DNA of 64,000 bases from Ecdyonurus torrentis (lineage: Eukaryota; Arthropoda; Insecta; Ephemeroptera; Heptageniidae). The stretch's first letter is position 1. Every line of letters begins with the position of its first letter. The notes beneath the pieces were generated by a model. It saw only the letters and a list, made by a program, of their open reading frames with translations, was not told the origin of the DNA and searched no databases. Positions 22,734 through 64,000 of this stretch are shown here, piece after piece. A program made the position numbers and the translations under genes. The stretch spans positions 29,506,453 through 29,570,452 of the forward strand of contig OX439127.1 in NCBI GenBank assembly GCA_949318235.1, written 5' to 3'.

Positions 22734-23056
22734 TATAGGGTGGTTTCATTCATGTTAAAGTCGACGCCATAAGTGAGCGCTAAATAACATGGGCCAGTAT
22801 AGAAAAATGACTCATTTTGCCAGTTTAAAAATACTTCGCAATATTTTTGAGAGCATTGATGCTGTTAACAGGTTGAATTATAGTTTTTCAAGTATATATA
22901 TAAAAAAAAAAATAATAATAATAAAAGAAGAAGTCAAATTTCTAAAGAAAATAGCCAAAAACTACGTTTGTCCTATGCTGTGTGCAATGTTATTTATTGC
23001 TCAAGATGAGCATTTTAAAAAGCATTTAAAATGACGTCATGCGAGCACACCCTATA
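22734..23056. mobile_element. MITE inserted in copy 2
   Basis: Bounded by TATAGGGTG at the left and CACCCTATA at the right. Copy 1 lacks the block (GAGTCACTG runs within a few bases into GAATTAAAAAC at about 15442-15468). A diverged relative lies at about 26405-26870, sharing AAATGACTCATTTTG, ATATTTTTGAGAGCATT and GAAAATAGCCAAAAA. Confidence 0.7.
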
Positions 23057-23722
23057 GAATTAAAAACATCAATTCACAGTTTTTTAATGTTACGCATGGC
23101 TTATGTATGCTACTATAAAAAATACTTTATTATATATATTGGAAGAAGATAGGCAGGAAAATAATATTGATATGTGTGAAAATAAAATAGCTGTAACATT
23201 AAAAAGCTGCGATCGAATAATAAATGGACTTCTTTTAATTGTATTATGTTCAATGGAAGATTCTAGTATATAATGTATATATAATTGTTATTATAGTGTA
23301 ATTTAAATATAATGAGAACAGCGATGAGTGAAAATCCCAAGTGTCATATCACAGATAGGACGAAATATTTTATCAAAAAAGTTCCTTATATATCCACCAC
23401 CGTTTTTCTGCCCGATTACAGCAATATAATTAATATATCTATATATAATATAAAACTATATAATCTATAATACAAAACTATATTATAGTTTTCTCAGAAT
23501 TCGTTTAAAGGCAAGTCAAGCAACTGCAATGCTAAACCGTGGCCATATGTGGTATTCCAATATGATGGTCACGGTTAAATGTCACCGCGCACCATACCGT
23601 ACCCGTCACACCGCACCGGCTAACAAAAATATCTTATGATCATTATTGCACTGTTGAATTTTGAAATTAATTAGCCTATGAGCACTGAACCAATCAAAAC
23701 ATTTGTTACTTTAGCTTATCTT

Positions 23723-23730
23723 ATTTTTTA
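23723..23730. repeat. Left 8-bp target duplication of outer hAT
   Basis: ATTTTTTA, repeated at 26370-26377. The uninterrupted single copy is at 15767-15774 in the paralogous segment. Confidence 0.9.
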
Positions 23731-24181
23731 CAGGGGTTCGGACCCGGACCCGAAACCTTCCAAAACCCGAGATTTTGGGCAGGTTTTTGGGACCCGGGTC
23801 CGCGGACCCGACAATTGTTAGGACGGGTCCCGGACCCGGGTCCGCGGACCCGACATTTGAAAAATACGGGTTTGAAAACCCGGACCCGACTTTTTGTTTG
23901 AAAAATGTTGATTGAAATATTAAGAACGTACATAAACATGAGAAAATATAAAGTAAATTTGTTTAGTAATACATTTTTGTTCTGCATTTTTTTTTCCTTT
24001 TCTTTTTTTCTTTTTTGCTACAGAAACATATACAACATATACAAATATAAAAATTTTAATTTATTTAAATATTTGGAAATATTTTTTTATTTTATTTTTA
24101 TTTTTTAACTTTGCTGAAGAGTAGGTTTTAGTCTAGTTATACTCTAGTATCCTGATGGTTATGCAATTTCAGTAAAACATT

Positions 24182-25182
24182 CAGTGTTGTAGTCGATCGC
24201 CCTTTTTTCGATCCGATCGCGATCCGATCAATTGAGATGTAGCTCGATCCGATCTCGATCACGATCATCAAAACTCGAGACAATCCGATCACAATCCGAT
24301 CTGATCGACTATCATTTGATCGAAAAATTTCGATCGTTTTCAATAATAAATGTAGAGGTATGTAAGAACTTGTAAATTATAATAATTATGATAAAAAAAA
24401 AAAAGAGGAAATTATACTGTAATAATACGTTATACTTAAAAATATTTTTATATTCATATTTCCGTGTAAAAATTTTCTTAATAAAAAAATGTGTTACATA
24501 ATTGTTAGTTCTTACCTTTAGATGTTTTATTAGATTAATTGCAACAGATTTCAAGGCTATACGACGTTATTCGGTTTATTTTTGCACGATAAATACAAAC
24601 ACTGAATACTAAGCTCTTTCCCACTTTTATCTTTTTTAGGAGCTCCAGTTACGTGATACAATTCTTTTAAGCTATTATTTCACGGAAAAAAATTGTCACC
24701 CAAATTATCCTTTAATTTATATATTATAAATTATAATATATTAACGTTTATGAATGTAAAAAAATTAAAAATACACTTTTGCCTGCTTTCTTATCTCGTG
24801 ACACCTGCGAGAACGTACAGACCAAATGACTGGTTTCTGGATGGAGGTCCAAAAAATTATCCTATGTACCGTACTGTGTGTCTTCATCCCCACTAATCAA
24901 AGCAACCCCCTTGTGTTTATTTCAGAAAAAATTTCCCCTCACCGCGGTTTTTTAATACATCAAAATTTCGTGGAAAAAATCATTAGTGTAAAAAGCACTT
25001 AAAATTGTTCGATTGGTTATAAAGTCACCTCTAAAACTCATACAAGAAATGTATTGTGTTAAAAAAAAAATTGACAATCTTTCAATGCAGAAAAAAATTC
25101 TGTTACTTGAATATATGAACAATATAATACGTCAAGAATTCATTTTAAACAAAACTTATTTACCGCCTTTAATGTCATGCGT

Positions 25183-25232
<50 letters not shown>

Positions 25233-25745
25233 TAGGTGACACAGACACACTATTGATATAATAATTTCTTTCCTAGAAAGCCTAGAAGCTTATATAGCTC
25301 AGAGTCAGGTATTTGCTATTTTTCTTTTATTTCTTTCATTTTTGCTTTCTTTGTTTTGTTTTGCGATACCTTTTAGCTAAAGTAGATAACATCTCAATAT
25401 CTACCTAGCAGCTGCTAGCAGAGTACTGCCTGTACTGTACTTTTAAATTCTTTTCTATTTTGGACTTTGACTTTTTGCTTTATTATAATGAATAAAAAAA
25501 AAGGGGGAAAAAAAAGAAAAAAGAAGAAGACAAAAAGAAAGAAAAAAATACCTATATGGTTGTAAAAACTAAAGTATGAAACATGATGATCGGATCGAAA
25601 AAACGTTCGATCACAGCCCTAAATGTGATCGAAATCCGATCACGATCATTTTTTTATTAAATGGGTCGATCCGATCACGATCCGATCAAATGATCGTGAT
25701 CGGATCGTGATCGGATCGAAATTTGATCGATCGACTACAACACTG
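24182..25745. mobile_element. Nested hAT-like transposon
   Basis: Terminal inverted repeats begin CAGTGTTGTAGTCGATCG and end with its exact complement (18 bp). Flanks are AAAACATT at 24174-24181 and 25746-25753, a perfect 8-bp duplication. Subterminal repeats are GATCCGATC/CGATCACGATC motifs (24193-24335 and 25590-25740). The interior has short ORFs with no recognisable transposase and a poly-A run at 25184-25230. Confidence 0.93.
25184..25230. repeat. Poly-A run
   Basis: 47 consecutive A residues inside the nested hAT-like element. Confidence 0.95.
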
Positions 25746-26404
25746 AAAACATTCTTACTAAACTTTCAGTATACCTTAAAAAAAAAAAAAAAAAATTGAC
25801 ATCTGTCTATATTTAAATTTCTTTTTTGGAATAGAGTTTAGGATTTAGGGATTTATTTTTTTCTTTGCACACAATAGATTAAACATCCAATCAGGAATAA
25901 TTCAGGCTACACTAATTATACCTCAAATTATGTTAAAAAAAAATTATGTTCCAAAAGAAGAAAAAATTAATTTAATAAAGCTTGTAGGAGCTGCATTTTT
26001 TAAAAATTTATTAATATGAATATACAGGCAATAATACTAAGTTTTTTATTTGCCTGATTGACAAGATGTAGAAAATCAAACCATTGATTTTTTTTTTGGA
26101 TTCTTTTGCTATCCCTTTTTTAACCTGCTGCAATTTTTTAAAATTCTATTTCAAAAAATTTTTAATCGGCACTAACTTATTGAACTTATTTAATAAAAAA
26201 TTAATTAATTGAAAACCCGGACCCGGACCCGATGAAGATTTTTGACGGGTCCCGGACCCGAAAAAAAAAACGGGTCCGGGACCCGGGTCTTCGGACCCGA
26301 GTTTTTTTGGACGGGTCCCGGACCCGGGTCCGCGGACCCGACAATTTTTTTGACGGGTCCGAACCCCTGATTTTTTACATACACATTCACAAACACACAC
26401 TGTA

Positions 26405-26870
26405 AGGGGTGTATGCCCTGTATGCATTAATTTTAAAGCCGATGCCACGTTGGCGATCACTCAATTACATAGGCAATCGGGCAGCATAGGCAAATGACTC
26501 ATTTTGGTATAGTTTAAAAATACTAAAGCCTAGGACAGCCGTCCCTTCTTAGCGATTTTCTTAGCGCAGCGATAAGAGCTTGGACTGTGTTAACTTTATG
26601 GACGCTATCGCAGGGATAAGATAAGAATTGCGCTAAGAAACGTACGACCGCTGTCTTGAGCTTAAGCAATATTTTTGAGAGCATTAATGCTAGGTTGAAT
26701 TAGTATATCTCAAAAAAGTATTTGAGGAAATGGATTACAAAAAATTAACTGATTTCCCATAGAAAATAGCCAAAAAAAAAAAAACGAAGTTTGTTCAATG
26801 CTGATCAATGTTATTCATTACTCCAGTATGGCATCCTTGCGCATTTAAACATGCGCATAGATCGCTATAA
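26405..26870. mobile_element. Second copy of the 22734-type MITE, itself interrupted
   Basis: It shares several blocks with 22734-23056 in the same order. A further hairpin (26526-26663) interrupts it between AAAAATACT and CAATATTTTTGAG, which are nearly adjacent in the other copy. Confidence 0.55.
26526..26663. mobile_element. Small hairpin MITE nested in a MITE
   Basis: Arms pair imperfectly: AAGCCTAGGACAGC / GCTGTCTTGAGCTT, and TTCTTAGCG with its complement CGCTAAGAA. About 138 bp, no ORF. The related MITE at 22734-23056 shows the uninterrupted site. Confidence 0.65.
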
Positions 26871-27280
26871 AATTGCTTCGTTTTTAATTGCAAATAAAAA
26901 TACAAAGATCGATGTGCAGTAAAAAATTTTTTTTCAATATACATGAAAAAAGCTAAAGAATGAGATTTTTCAATACTGTAAATAAAAATATCGAGTCTTA
27001 AAAATTCTGCTCGTGAGACGCAAACAGAAAAAAAAAATGCGTTTTTCCCCTCATTTTGACCACAGTGTCTTTTATATATTAGAGACTGGGTGACTGGGTC
27101 TATATCACACTTAAATAGTCCCCCCTATATATACTGTCAGATGTATATAGTCATCAGCATCAGTAATCTATCTGCACAATACACAAAAGTTAGCACATAA
27201 TATGAATAAATGAAACCTTTATTATTGATTTATAATATATATTCAATAAATTGCTTACGTAATACGTATATTATATACCA

Positions 27281-27451
27281 ATTGACTATAGTAAAGGAAC
27301 AATGGTTTTGAGGCCGACTATAAGCCGATTTCAGTCACATATCCGCTTCCGTTTCGACTTACTACGCTTGCGCAGTAAGTCGACACGGAAGCGGATGTGA
27401 GCAAAATTGTTTATAATCGGCTTCAAAGCAATTGTTCCTTTATCAGTCAAT
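27281..27451. mobile_element. Palindromic MITE, family with 56604-56767
   Basis: Ends ATTGACTATAGTAAAGGAAC / GTTCCTTTATCAGTCAAT. Arms continue through GGCCGACTATAAGCCGAT and TCCGCTTCCGT to a centre near 27370. The copy at 56604-56767 shares GGAAGYRGATGTRAGCAAAAT and CGGCTTCAAA. Confidence 0.75.
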
Positions 27452-27519
27452 ATGATATATAGATATGTGTAAAAAATCGCACTGTATTGAAATGCAAATA
27501 ATTAATAATTATAATAATG

Positions 27520-27564
27520 AAAAAAAAACAAACAAACAAACAAACAAACAAACAAACAAACACA
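27520..27564. repeat. (CAAA)n microsatellite
   Basis: About ten CAAA units after a short A run. Confidence 0.9.
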
Positions 27565-27599
27565 AAGACATAAAGAAACTTTTTTTTAAATGAAATAAA

Positions 27600-28423
27600 C
27601 CTAAAAAATGGAAAAAAAAATTAACACTTTTGCACTGTAATTTAAATCATCGTGTCTTAAAATTTCTTTTCGCAATATAAGCCCGCATAAAAATAAAAGA
27701 CTTGGAAAAAATGTAGAGTGCAATTCTAAAAAAGAAATTTGAATTCTATAGCAATTCAATCGTCTATATGGAATAAAAAGCACTTCCAAACATTTCCATA
27801 TAGCAATAAGAAATATTTGAAGGTATTTTTCTAAATATTTTATACATTATTAAAACCTTTCCATTTGAATTCTAGCTCTGGTAATTTAAACGTTTTCAAT
27901 TGTATTATTAGAAATGAAAAAATATTTAAACGGATCGAATTTTCAAAAATTAGTAAATTAATTGATAAAAATTAATTTCTTGAAATATTTTCTTTTCTAA
28001 ATAATTTGAAATCAAAATTTAAGGTTTCAGACCAAAAATTAAAAACTTTTTTGTTTTACATTTTCTATAGGTTTCACGCCTGGCTATTAAAAAAGAACAA
28101 CCTATGATTAGAATTGTTGTCTTTATGGTGTTCTACGTAAGAAATTTCATACAATTACAATAAGAATTTTTTGAGATATGAGAGAAAAACCGTCAGTCAA
28201 AACCGAAACGCCCTGTCATTTCGTCAAAATTTATCCTATAAAATTGTAATTTTAGACACACGGCTATATCTCAATGAGATCTACATACCAGTAAGCATTA
28301 ATCAGAATTTTAATTTTCGGCCTCCTATCGGCTTCACCCCTTATAACCTGAATGTCGGACAGAAAAGTGCAATTATTTCGGGAACCGCAAAACTGAGGAT
28401 GTTGGAAATAGTGCCAATTGACA
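27600..28423. other. Intergenic stretch with one unrecognised ORF
   Basis: Mostly AT-rich. A 93-codon ORF at 28171-28452 is open on the + strand but shows no recognisable domain and runs into the inverted repeat at 28426, so it is not called as a gene. Confidence 0.4.
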
Positions 28424-28425
28424 GT

Positions 28426-29707
28426 GTGAGAAAAATTTCACTAAATATATAACCTAAAACCAACATAAATGCGGGGTTTAAACATAAAAGCAACATAAAT
28501 GTGACCAAAGCTAAACTAAGTAATTTTGCTAAAACTAAATGTTCCCTAAATATTAACTAAATATTTTCAAACCTAAAAGTAAACTAAATATTTTTAAAGA
28601 AAAATAATATATTAGAATTCTTAACGTTTTTTTCCCCCTCTTTGAATTGAGACTCTGCTAGAAGAGCGTCAGTTTGGAGTTAGAGTTCGAAGAGTGCATA
28701 CGTGCAAAGTGATGCTATAAAGTAAAATAATTTAATTAAAAGTGATTAAATTACTGATCAAGTGCACATCGCGGCTGGAAGAGTTGCACACACTACGCAG
28801 ATAGTGTGTGTGGAAATTACACCATGAAAACTATCACGGGAAGTAACAAATTTGCATTAAAACTTCTATAAGAATACGGTACTTTGTTTTAAGGTGAAAT
28901 TTCTCTGTTTTTCAGATCACAGAACTCAATTGTATGTGCACTGCCACACTGCTGCTGCAGGAGCTCTCCGTATGTAATCAAACTTTTATTGAGCAGAGTT
29001 TGCATTTGACTACAAGTACGATATTATGATTATATGTATTAGTATTAAATATGCTGTAATTATGTATATTATATTTTTTTCTATAATTTTATCTATAAAA
29101 TTATTATGAAGAATTGTTAAATCTTTTCAGTATGGGTTATAAATTTTACTTGTGATACATTTTTGTGATTAAATGTTTGACTGCAGGAAAATAAAAATGA
29201 ATATATATTCATTATATAATTCCTTATATAATATATAATTGAATGTTGTAATCTACAATTGTATATGTTCCAGCTAATTACAATAAAATGTGGCAACTGC
29301 ATGTGTAAATTTTCAAGTAGATTCCAGAGAAGCAGCAGGATGAGGGTAAAACCCGGCAAATATTTGGGTTGTTTTTAGGTTGGATTTAGGTTTGCGCTAT
29401 ATATACAATATATCTATTGCATATTTAGGTTGAGTTTAGGTTACATTTATGTTGTGTGCTTAGGTTACATTTATGTTGCGCTTAGTTTACATTTATATCG
29501 TGCTTATAGGTGTTACATTTATGTTGCGCTTAGCCTCGCTTAGGTTACATTTATGGTGCTTCTGTTACATTTATGTTGCGCTTAGGTTACATTTATATCG
29601 TGCTTAGGTTACATTTATGTTGTATTATGTTTATTTATTTTCAAACCTAAATATTGTCCCATTTTAGGTTATATTTAGTTTTAACATTTGAGTAATTTTT
29701 CTCACTC
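28426..29707. repeat. Left arm of a large inverted repeat / foldback element
   Basis: It begins GTGAGAAAAATTTCAC and ends with GTAATTTTTCTCAC in inverted form, so the arm itself has inverted ends. Near its inner end (29440-29640) it carries about ten copies of a roughly 20-22 bp unit (AGGTTACATTTATGTTGCGC). Its near-complement lies at 30352-31515. No ORF of note. Confidence 0.85.
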
Positions 29708-30351
29708 GGGAGGAAATCAAAACCCTTAATCTAATAAGAGATCATGAGATCTGGCCCCGTTGCCCCTACGAGCTGACGAGACACGATCTGAAAATTTAGA
29801 GATAGCTTTAGCACAAAAGAAGCTCCTATAAACAAAATGTAGGGGAAATATATATATAAAAGGTCATAAAATTCTTCTGTAAATTAACGTGTGAGGGGTA
29901 AAAATATATGATTTAATTACACTTTACACTTCAAAATAATTTCTATTTGTGAAATGGCACGACGCGACCTATATACAAAAAAATTCATCAAAATAAATTT
30001 TATGATTGTTTATATAGACACTTCTGAAAGCATTCTATTAAAAAAAAATCATTCGGAAACGTCTCCATCAAAAGCATTCTAAACTATTAAATTTGAATTT
30101 TAATGGGTAGGGGACCGGACCGACGTCGGCCTTTATAGACTCGTCAAAAAAAAGTGAAATTTTGCACCAATGCATACTTCAGCTTGACATAATTTCAAAT
30201 ATATAAAAATTTTGGGGGGTCACCGTGCAAATAAATTTTATTTAATCTTTTGAAATTTTAAGCCCATAAGGCTCAATGTTTATTATAATAATTTTTTTTT
30301 TTTGAGACGCGGTCAAACATCATGAAATTTTTATCACAGCTAGGTGCGAGT
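29708..30351. other. Spacer between the inverted arms
   Basis: About 640 bp with no inverted counterpart. No coding feature was recognised. Confidence 0.5.
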
Positions 30352-31515
30352 GAGAAATATCTATACTTAAATGTTAAAACTAAATATAACCTAAAATGGG
30401 ACAATTAATATTTAGGTTTGAAAATAATACATAATACAACATAAATGTAACCTAAGTGCAACATAAATGTAACCTAAGCACCATAAATGTAACCTAAGCC
30501 AACATAAATGTAACCTAAGCACGATATAAATGTAACCTAAGCGCAACATAAATGTAACAGAAGCACCATAAATGTAACCTAAGCGCAACTTAAATGTAAC
30601 CTAAGCACGATATAAATGTAACCTAAGCGCAAACATAAATGTAACTTAAGCACACAACATAAATGTAGCCTAAACTCAACCTAAATATGCAATAGATATA
30701 TTGTATATAGCGCAAACCTAAATCCAACCTAAAAACAACCCAAATATTTGCCGGGTTTTACCCTCATCCTGCTGCTTCTCTGGAATCTACTTGAAAATTT
30801 ACACATGCAGTTGCCACATTTTATTGTAATTAGCTGGAACATATACAATTGTAGATTACAACATTCAATTATATATTATATTCATTTTTATTTTCCTGCG
30901 CAGTCAACAATTTAATCACAAAAATGTATCATACAAGTAAAATTTATAACCCATATATGTACTGAAAAGATTTAACAATTCTTCATATTAATTTTATAGA
31001 TAAAATTATAATATACATAATTATACAGCATATTTAATACCTACATATAAAATCATAATACCGTACTTATTTGTTGTCAAATGCAAAAACTCTGCTCAAT
31101 AAAAGGTTGATTATACGATTACATACGGAGAGCTCCTGCAGCAGCAGTGGCAGTGCACATATACAATTGAGTTCTGTGATCTGAAAAACAGAGAAATTTC
31201 ACCTTAAAACAAAGTACAGTATTCTTATAGAAGTTTTAATGCAAATTTGTTACTTCCCGGCGTGATATAGTTTTCATGGTGTAATTTCCACACACGCACT
31301 AATCTGCAGATTAGTGTGTATGTGTTATATATAGTGTGTGATAACTCCAGCCGCGATGTGCTCTTGATCAGTAATTTAATCACTTATTTAAGGAACATTT
31401 AGTTTTAGAAAAATTACTTAGTTTAGCTTTGGTCACATTTATGTTTAAACCCCGCATTTATGTTATGGCTTATAGGTTATATTTATATAGTGAAATTTTT
31501 CTCACACGGGGACTG
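30352..31515. repeat. Right arm of the large inverted repeat
   Basis: Inverted copy of 28426-29707 with modest divergence. The AACATAAATGTAACCTAAGC repeats lie at 30420-30680, and the outer end reads TAGTGAAATTTTTCTCAC. Arm lengths differ by about 120 bp through small indels and repeat number. Confidence 0.85.
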
Positions 31516-31736
31516 CGCATGACCATTAGCTACAAAATGACACCAAATTTAGACCCAAAACACTTCTAGTTTTTGAGATATAAGAGGTCAGTACCCTACT
31601 CCCTTAAAGATATTGAATACCAGTTTGAAAAAAAAGAAGAAAAGGTTTCTTTGTCACATCCACACGCCATACACGTTGGAAATAAGCAACCCGCGGCATC
31701 ACGCTGTCTTGATGGCACGTACCAGTGTGATAAAAC

Positions 31737-32317
31737 CCCAGTAAACCACACTTTACACGGAAAGTACTTTTCCAGTACATTTCTTGATTTCCTGCAAGTA
31801 CTTTTCTGGCTCTTGCTACAAGTACTTGACCCATGTAAGAGTGTCACTCTGGGTCATGTACTTGGCAAGTACTTTCTGCTTTGCAAGCACTTTTCCTTCA
31901 CTTATGATTTTTTATTATATACAAAAAGTTTATTCCCCTCAATTGCCAACCTAGCCGGCACTCGGGTTCGAACCTCTGACCATCCGATCATGAGACCTAG
32001 ACTCTACCACTGAGCCATAGTCGCATGATATAGAAGATAGAGATAAAACATATATTTATCTTTCTCTTTATTTTTTACTCGCTTCTGATTGGTTGGCACT
32101 GCATGTACTTGTGAAGTGCATGCAAGTAAAAATAAAAAAACACTTTGCAAGCACTTTCTTAAAAGCTCTGTTCATGTACATGTCAAATACATTTCAGTTA
32201 CATTTTTGTAAACTACATGAAAAGCACATGCAGAAATCTGAGGGCATGTACTTTTCACGTAGTTTTATAATAAAAAGTACCTGCCATGTATATTTCCGTA
32301 TAATATGGTTTACTGGG
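31737..32317. mobile_element. TIR element with short subterminal repeats
   Basis: Ends CCCAGTAAACCACACTTTAC and, inverted, GTATAATATGGTTTACTGGG. The interior repeats AAGTACTTTT/CAAGTACTT many times near the left end and CATGTACTT/AGTACATG forms near the right. A tRNA-derived SINE sequence sits inside it at 31955-32025. No target duplication was found. Confidence 0.6.
31955..32025 (-). repeat. tRNA-derived SINE head
   Basis: The minus strand contains TGGCTCAGTGGTAGAG (A box, about 32004-32019) and GGTTCGAACCC (B box, about 31963-31973) at tRNA spacing, the RNA polymerase III internal promoter. The T-stem and acceptor stem do not pair, so it is a SINE rather than a working tRNA gene. Confidence 0.6.
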
Positions 32318-32339
32318 ACTGATGATGCGCTGATTTAGC

Positions 32340-32984
32340 AGTTCTCTGAGGTTCTGCGCTATTAACAGTATCTTGAATAGCGTGTCTTTATTAACGTAAA
32401 CAATAATACAAATAAGATAATTGTGGAAGCAGAGGGTTCTTTTTGTCTACTAATAAAAAATGAAAATGAGAAATGGTAGTAGTCATAAACTTACAAACTT
32501 TTTATATACATACTTGGATGCGACTATATGTAAGCGGAAATAATCTTTAATTATAGCGCGCAAAAAGGTAAATATTTAGATAATTTACCTGATATTTTAG
32601 ATATTATACCATGCAGAATCAGACAGAGACCTTTTTATTGTGTATCATGACAGAGAGACGAGTAGAAAACGAAGATACAAAATTTAAAAGTAATTGCGCT
32701 AAAGAAATTTGATGTTCAACTTTTATATAATACCAACATGTGCGCATGCGCTATAATTTGTTGTGTCTGGTGCGGCAAGGGGTCCTTTATCATGATGTTA
32801 AAATTGGTTTGGGCAATATTTAACTATTTCTCTGGCAACATTATCAAAAAATTGACTGAATGAGTTATGAAATATATAGTAATACGAATTTAAATCAACT
32901 TTGAAAATCATTCTACGCTATAATGATGAGAGGGATGCCACTTTTTAAAGTGACGCTAGGCTAAACATAGGGCATTTGTATACC
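32340..32984. other. Region upstream of the AF10 homologue start codon
   Basis: No repeat structure recognised. An in-frame TAA lies at 32946-32948, 39 bases before the ATG. Promoter elements cannot be assigned by eye, and an upstream non-coding exon is possible. Confidence 0.4.
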
Positions 32985-63394
<30,410 letters not shown>

Positions 63395-63724
63395 GTATCC
63401 AGTTTTTTTTTTTTTTTTTTTTTGCCATTTTTAGTTCAAACCTGGCATGGCAAGTTGTATTAACATAACACAATTCTGGCAATACAATTTGATAAATGTC
63501 ACAATTAAAAAATCTATATTTTATAGGGGGAAGGAGGATTTGTAAATGTAAATGAAAAGGAATAAAATAGTTTAATAAATATTAGTATTGTTCATAAACT
63601 CTGTTTTCTTGCACCAAAAAATGCGCATTCCATTTGAATAACCATAGGCGATCATCATTTTTGGTGAGAGAACAGGGTTTACGAACAGCATTATTAATGT
63701 AAAATTGACTATGCAATTTGTGTG

Positions 63725-63983
63725 ATACTATACTATACTATACTATACTATACTATACTATACTATACTATACTATACTATACTATACTATACTATACTA
63801 TACTATACTATACTATACTATACTATACTATACTATACTATACTATACTATACTATACTATACTATACTATACTATACTATACTATACTATACTATACTA
63901 TACTATACTATACTATACTATACTATACTATACTATACTATACTATACTATACTATACTACATACATACATACATACATACAT
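63725..63983. repeat. (TACTA)n pentanucleotide array, then (CATA)n
   Basis: About 47 TACTA units to 63960, followed by about six CATA units. It lies in AF10 intron 10, close to the end of the window. The ORF through it is an artefact. Confidence 0.97.
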
Positions 63984-64000
63984 ATCATGACGCTATAATC

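Larger units (their letters stand above)
18998..23730 (+). repeat. Segmental duplication, copy 2
   Basis: Second copy of the 8043-15800 region, shortened by loss of long internal segments and lengthened by insertions at about 20317-20645, 21775-22440 and 22734-23056. It resumes beyond the hAT insertion at 26370. Much of the SLC5 final exon is unchanged between copies, suggesting a recent event or gene conversion. Confidence 0.85.
23731..26369. mobile_element. Outer non-autonomous hAT-like transposon
   Basis: Terminal inverted repeats CAGGGGTTCGGACCCG / CGGGTCCGAACCCCTG (16 bp, perfect) and an 8-bp duplication ATTTTTTA, both hallmarks of the hAT superfamily. Subterminal regions (23745-23890 and 26215-26355) repeat GGACCCG and CGGGTCC many times, giving GC-rich ends. 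No transposase ORF is present. It is interrupted by a second hAT-like element at 24182-25745; without that insert and one copy of its duplication it would be about 1.07 kb. Confidence 0.92.

Noticed and set aside
28171..28452. 93-codon ORF as a gene
   Set aside because: No domain recognised, no splice or start context, and it ends inside the inverted repeat element.
28426..31515. CRISPR-like or satellite array (20-22 bp repeats)
   Set aside because: The units are adjacent without unique spacers, lie in animal DNA, and belong to the arms of an inverted repeat.
31955..32025. Functional tRNA gene on the minus strand
   Set aside because: A and B boxes are present, but the T-stem and acceptor stem do not pair, and it lies within repeat sequence; a SINE head fits better.

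Overview
This is animal nuclear DNA: very AT-rich, dense in microsatellites, with small exons separated by long introns and many transposon remnants. Two real genes are visible, both on the + strand. The AF10 exons read closer to protostome (Alhambra-type) than to vertebrate AF10 as I remember those sequences, and a LINE fragment ends in the FYSV.EYL style common in arthropod elements. I therefore favour an arthropod or other protostome, without certainty. No bacterial-type operons, CRISPR arrays, rRNA genes or functional tRNA genes were seen. Splice junctions were placed by eye from GT/AG (or GC/AG) signals, reading-frame phase and family similarity.

Region 1 (1410-9784) holds a complete 13-exon gene for a 600-residue sodium:solute symporter of the SLC5 monocarboxylate/multivitamin branch. 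Its introns carry a ~490 bp TTTC tract, AT and CA microsatellites and several small inverted-repeat elements. Region 2 (about 8.0-26.4 kb) is a segmental duplication: sequence from about 8043 to 15800 reappears at about 18998-23730 plus 26370-26390. The second copy carries only the last three SLC5 exons, with an in-frame stop and frameshifts, so it is a pseudogene fragment. The two copies differ by insertions, so each serves as an empty-site record for the other. A hAT-like element (23731-26369) with an 8-bp target duplication sits in copy 2, and a second hAT-like element (24182-25745), with its own 8-bp duplication, sits inside it. A third hAT-like element (15855-17783) lies between the copies. 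Region 3 (about 26.4-32.3 kb) is a repeat field with a pair of ~1.2 kb inverted arms, small hairpin MITEs and tRNA-derived SINE sequence.

Region 4 (32985 to beyond the window) is the AF10/AF17 homologue (MLLT10; Alhambra in flies). Ten exons encode 846 residues: the PHD-zinc knuckle-PHD module, a Ser/Thr/Pro-rich linker, the octapeptide motif with leucine zipper that binds DOT1L in known homologues, and a Gln-rich segment. The 3' end lies outside the window. Its introns hold a foldback repeat family found only in this gene, a Mutator-like hairpin with a 9-bp duplication, TTAA-flanked MITEs, a Harbinger-like element with a 3-bp duplication, and a foldback transposon.

The least expected pattern is a set of tandem arrays with a 33-bp period at four loci (15.15, 51.45, 54.68 and 59.71/60.9 kb). 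They fall into three sequence families, each open in at least one frame as 11-residue repeats, and in one case they build the inverted ends of a 1.33 kb foldback element. Two introns, one in each gene, use GC-AG splice sites with the AG|GCAAGT consensus.
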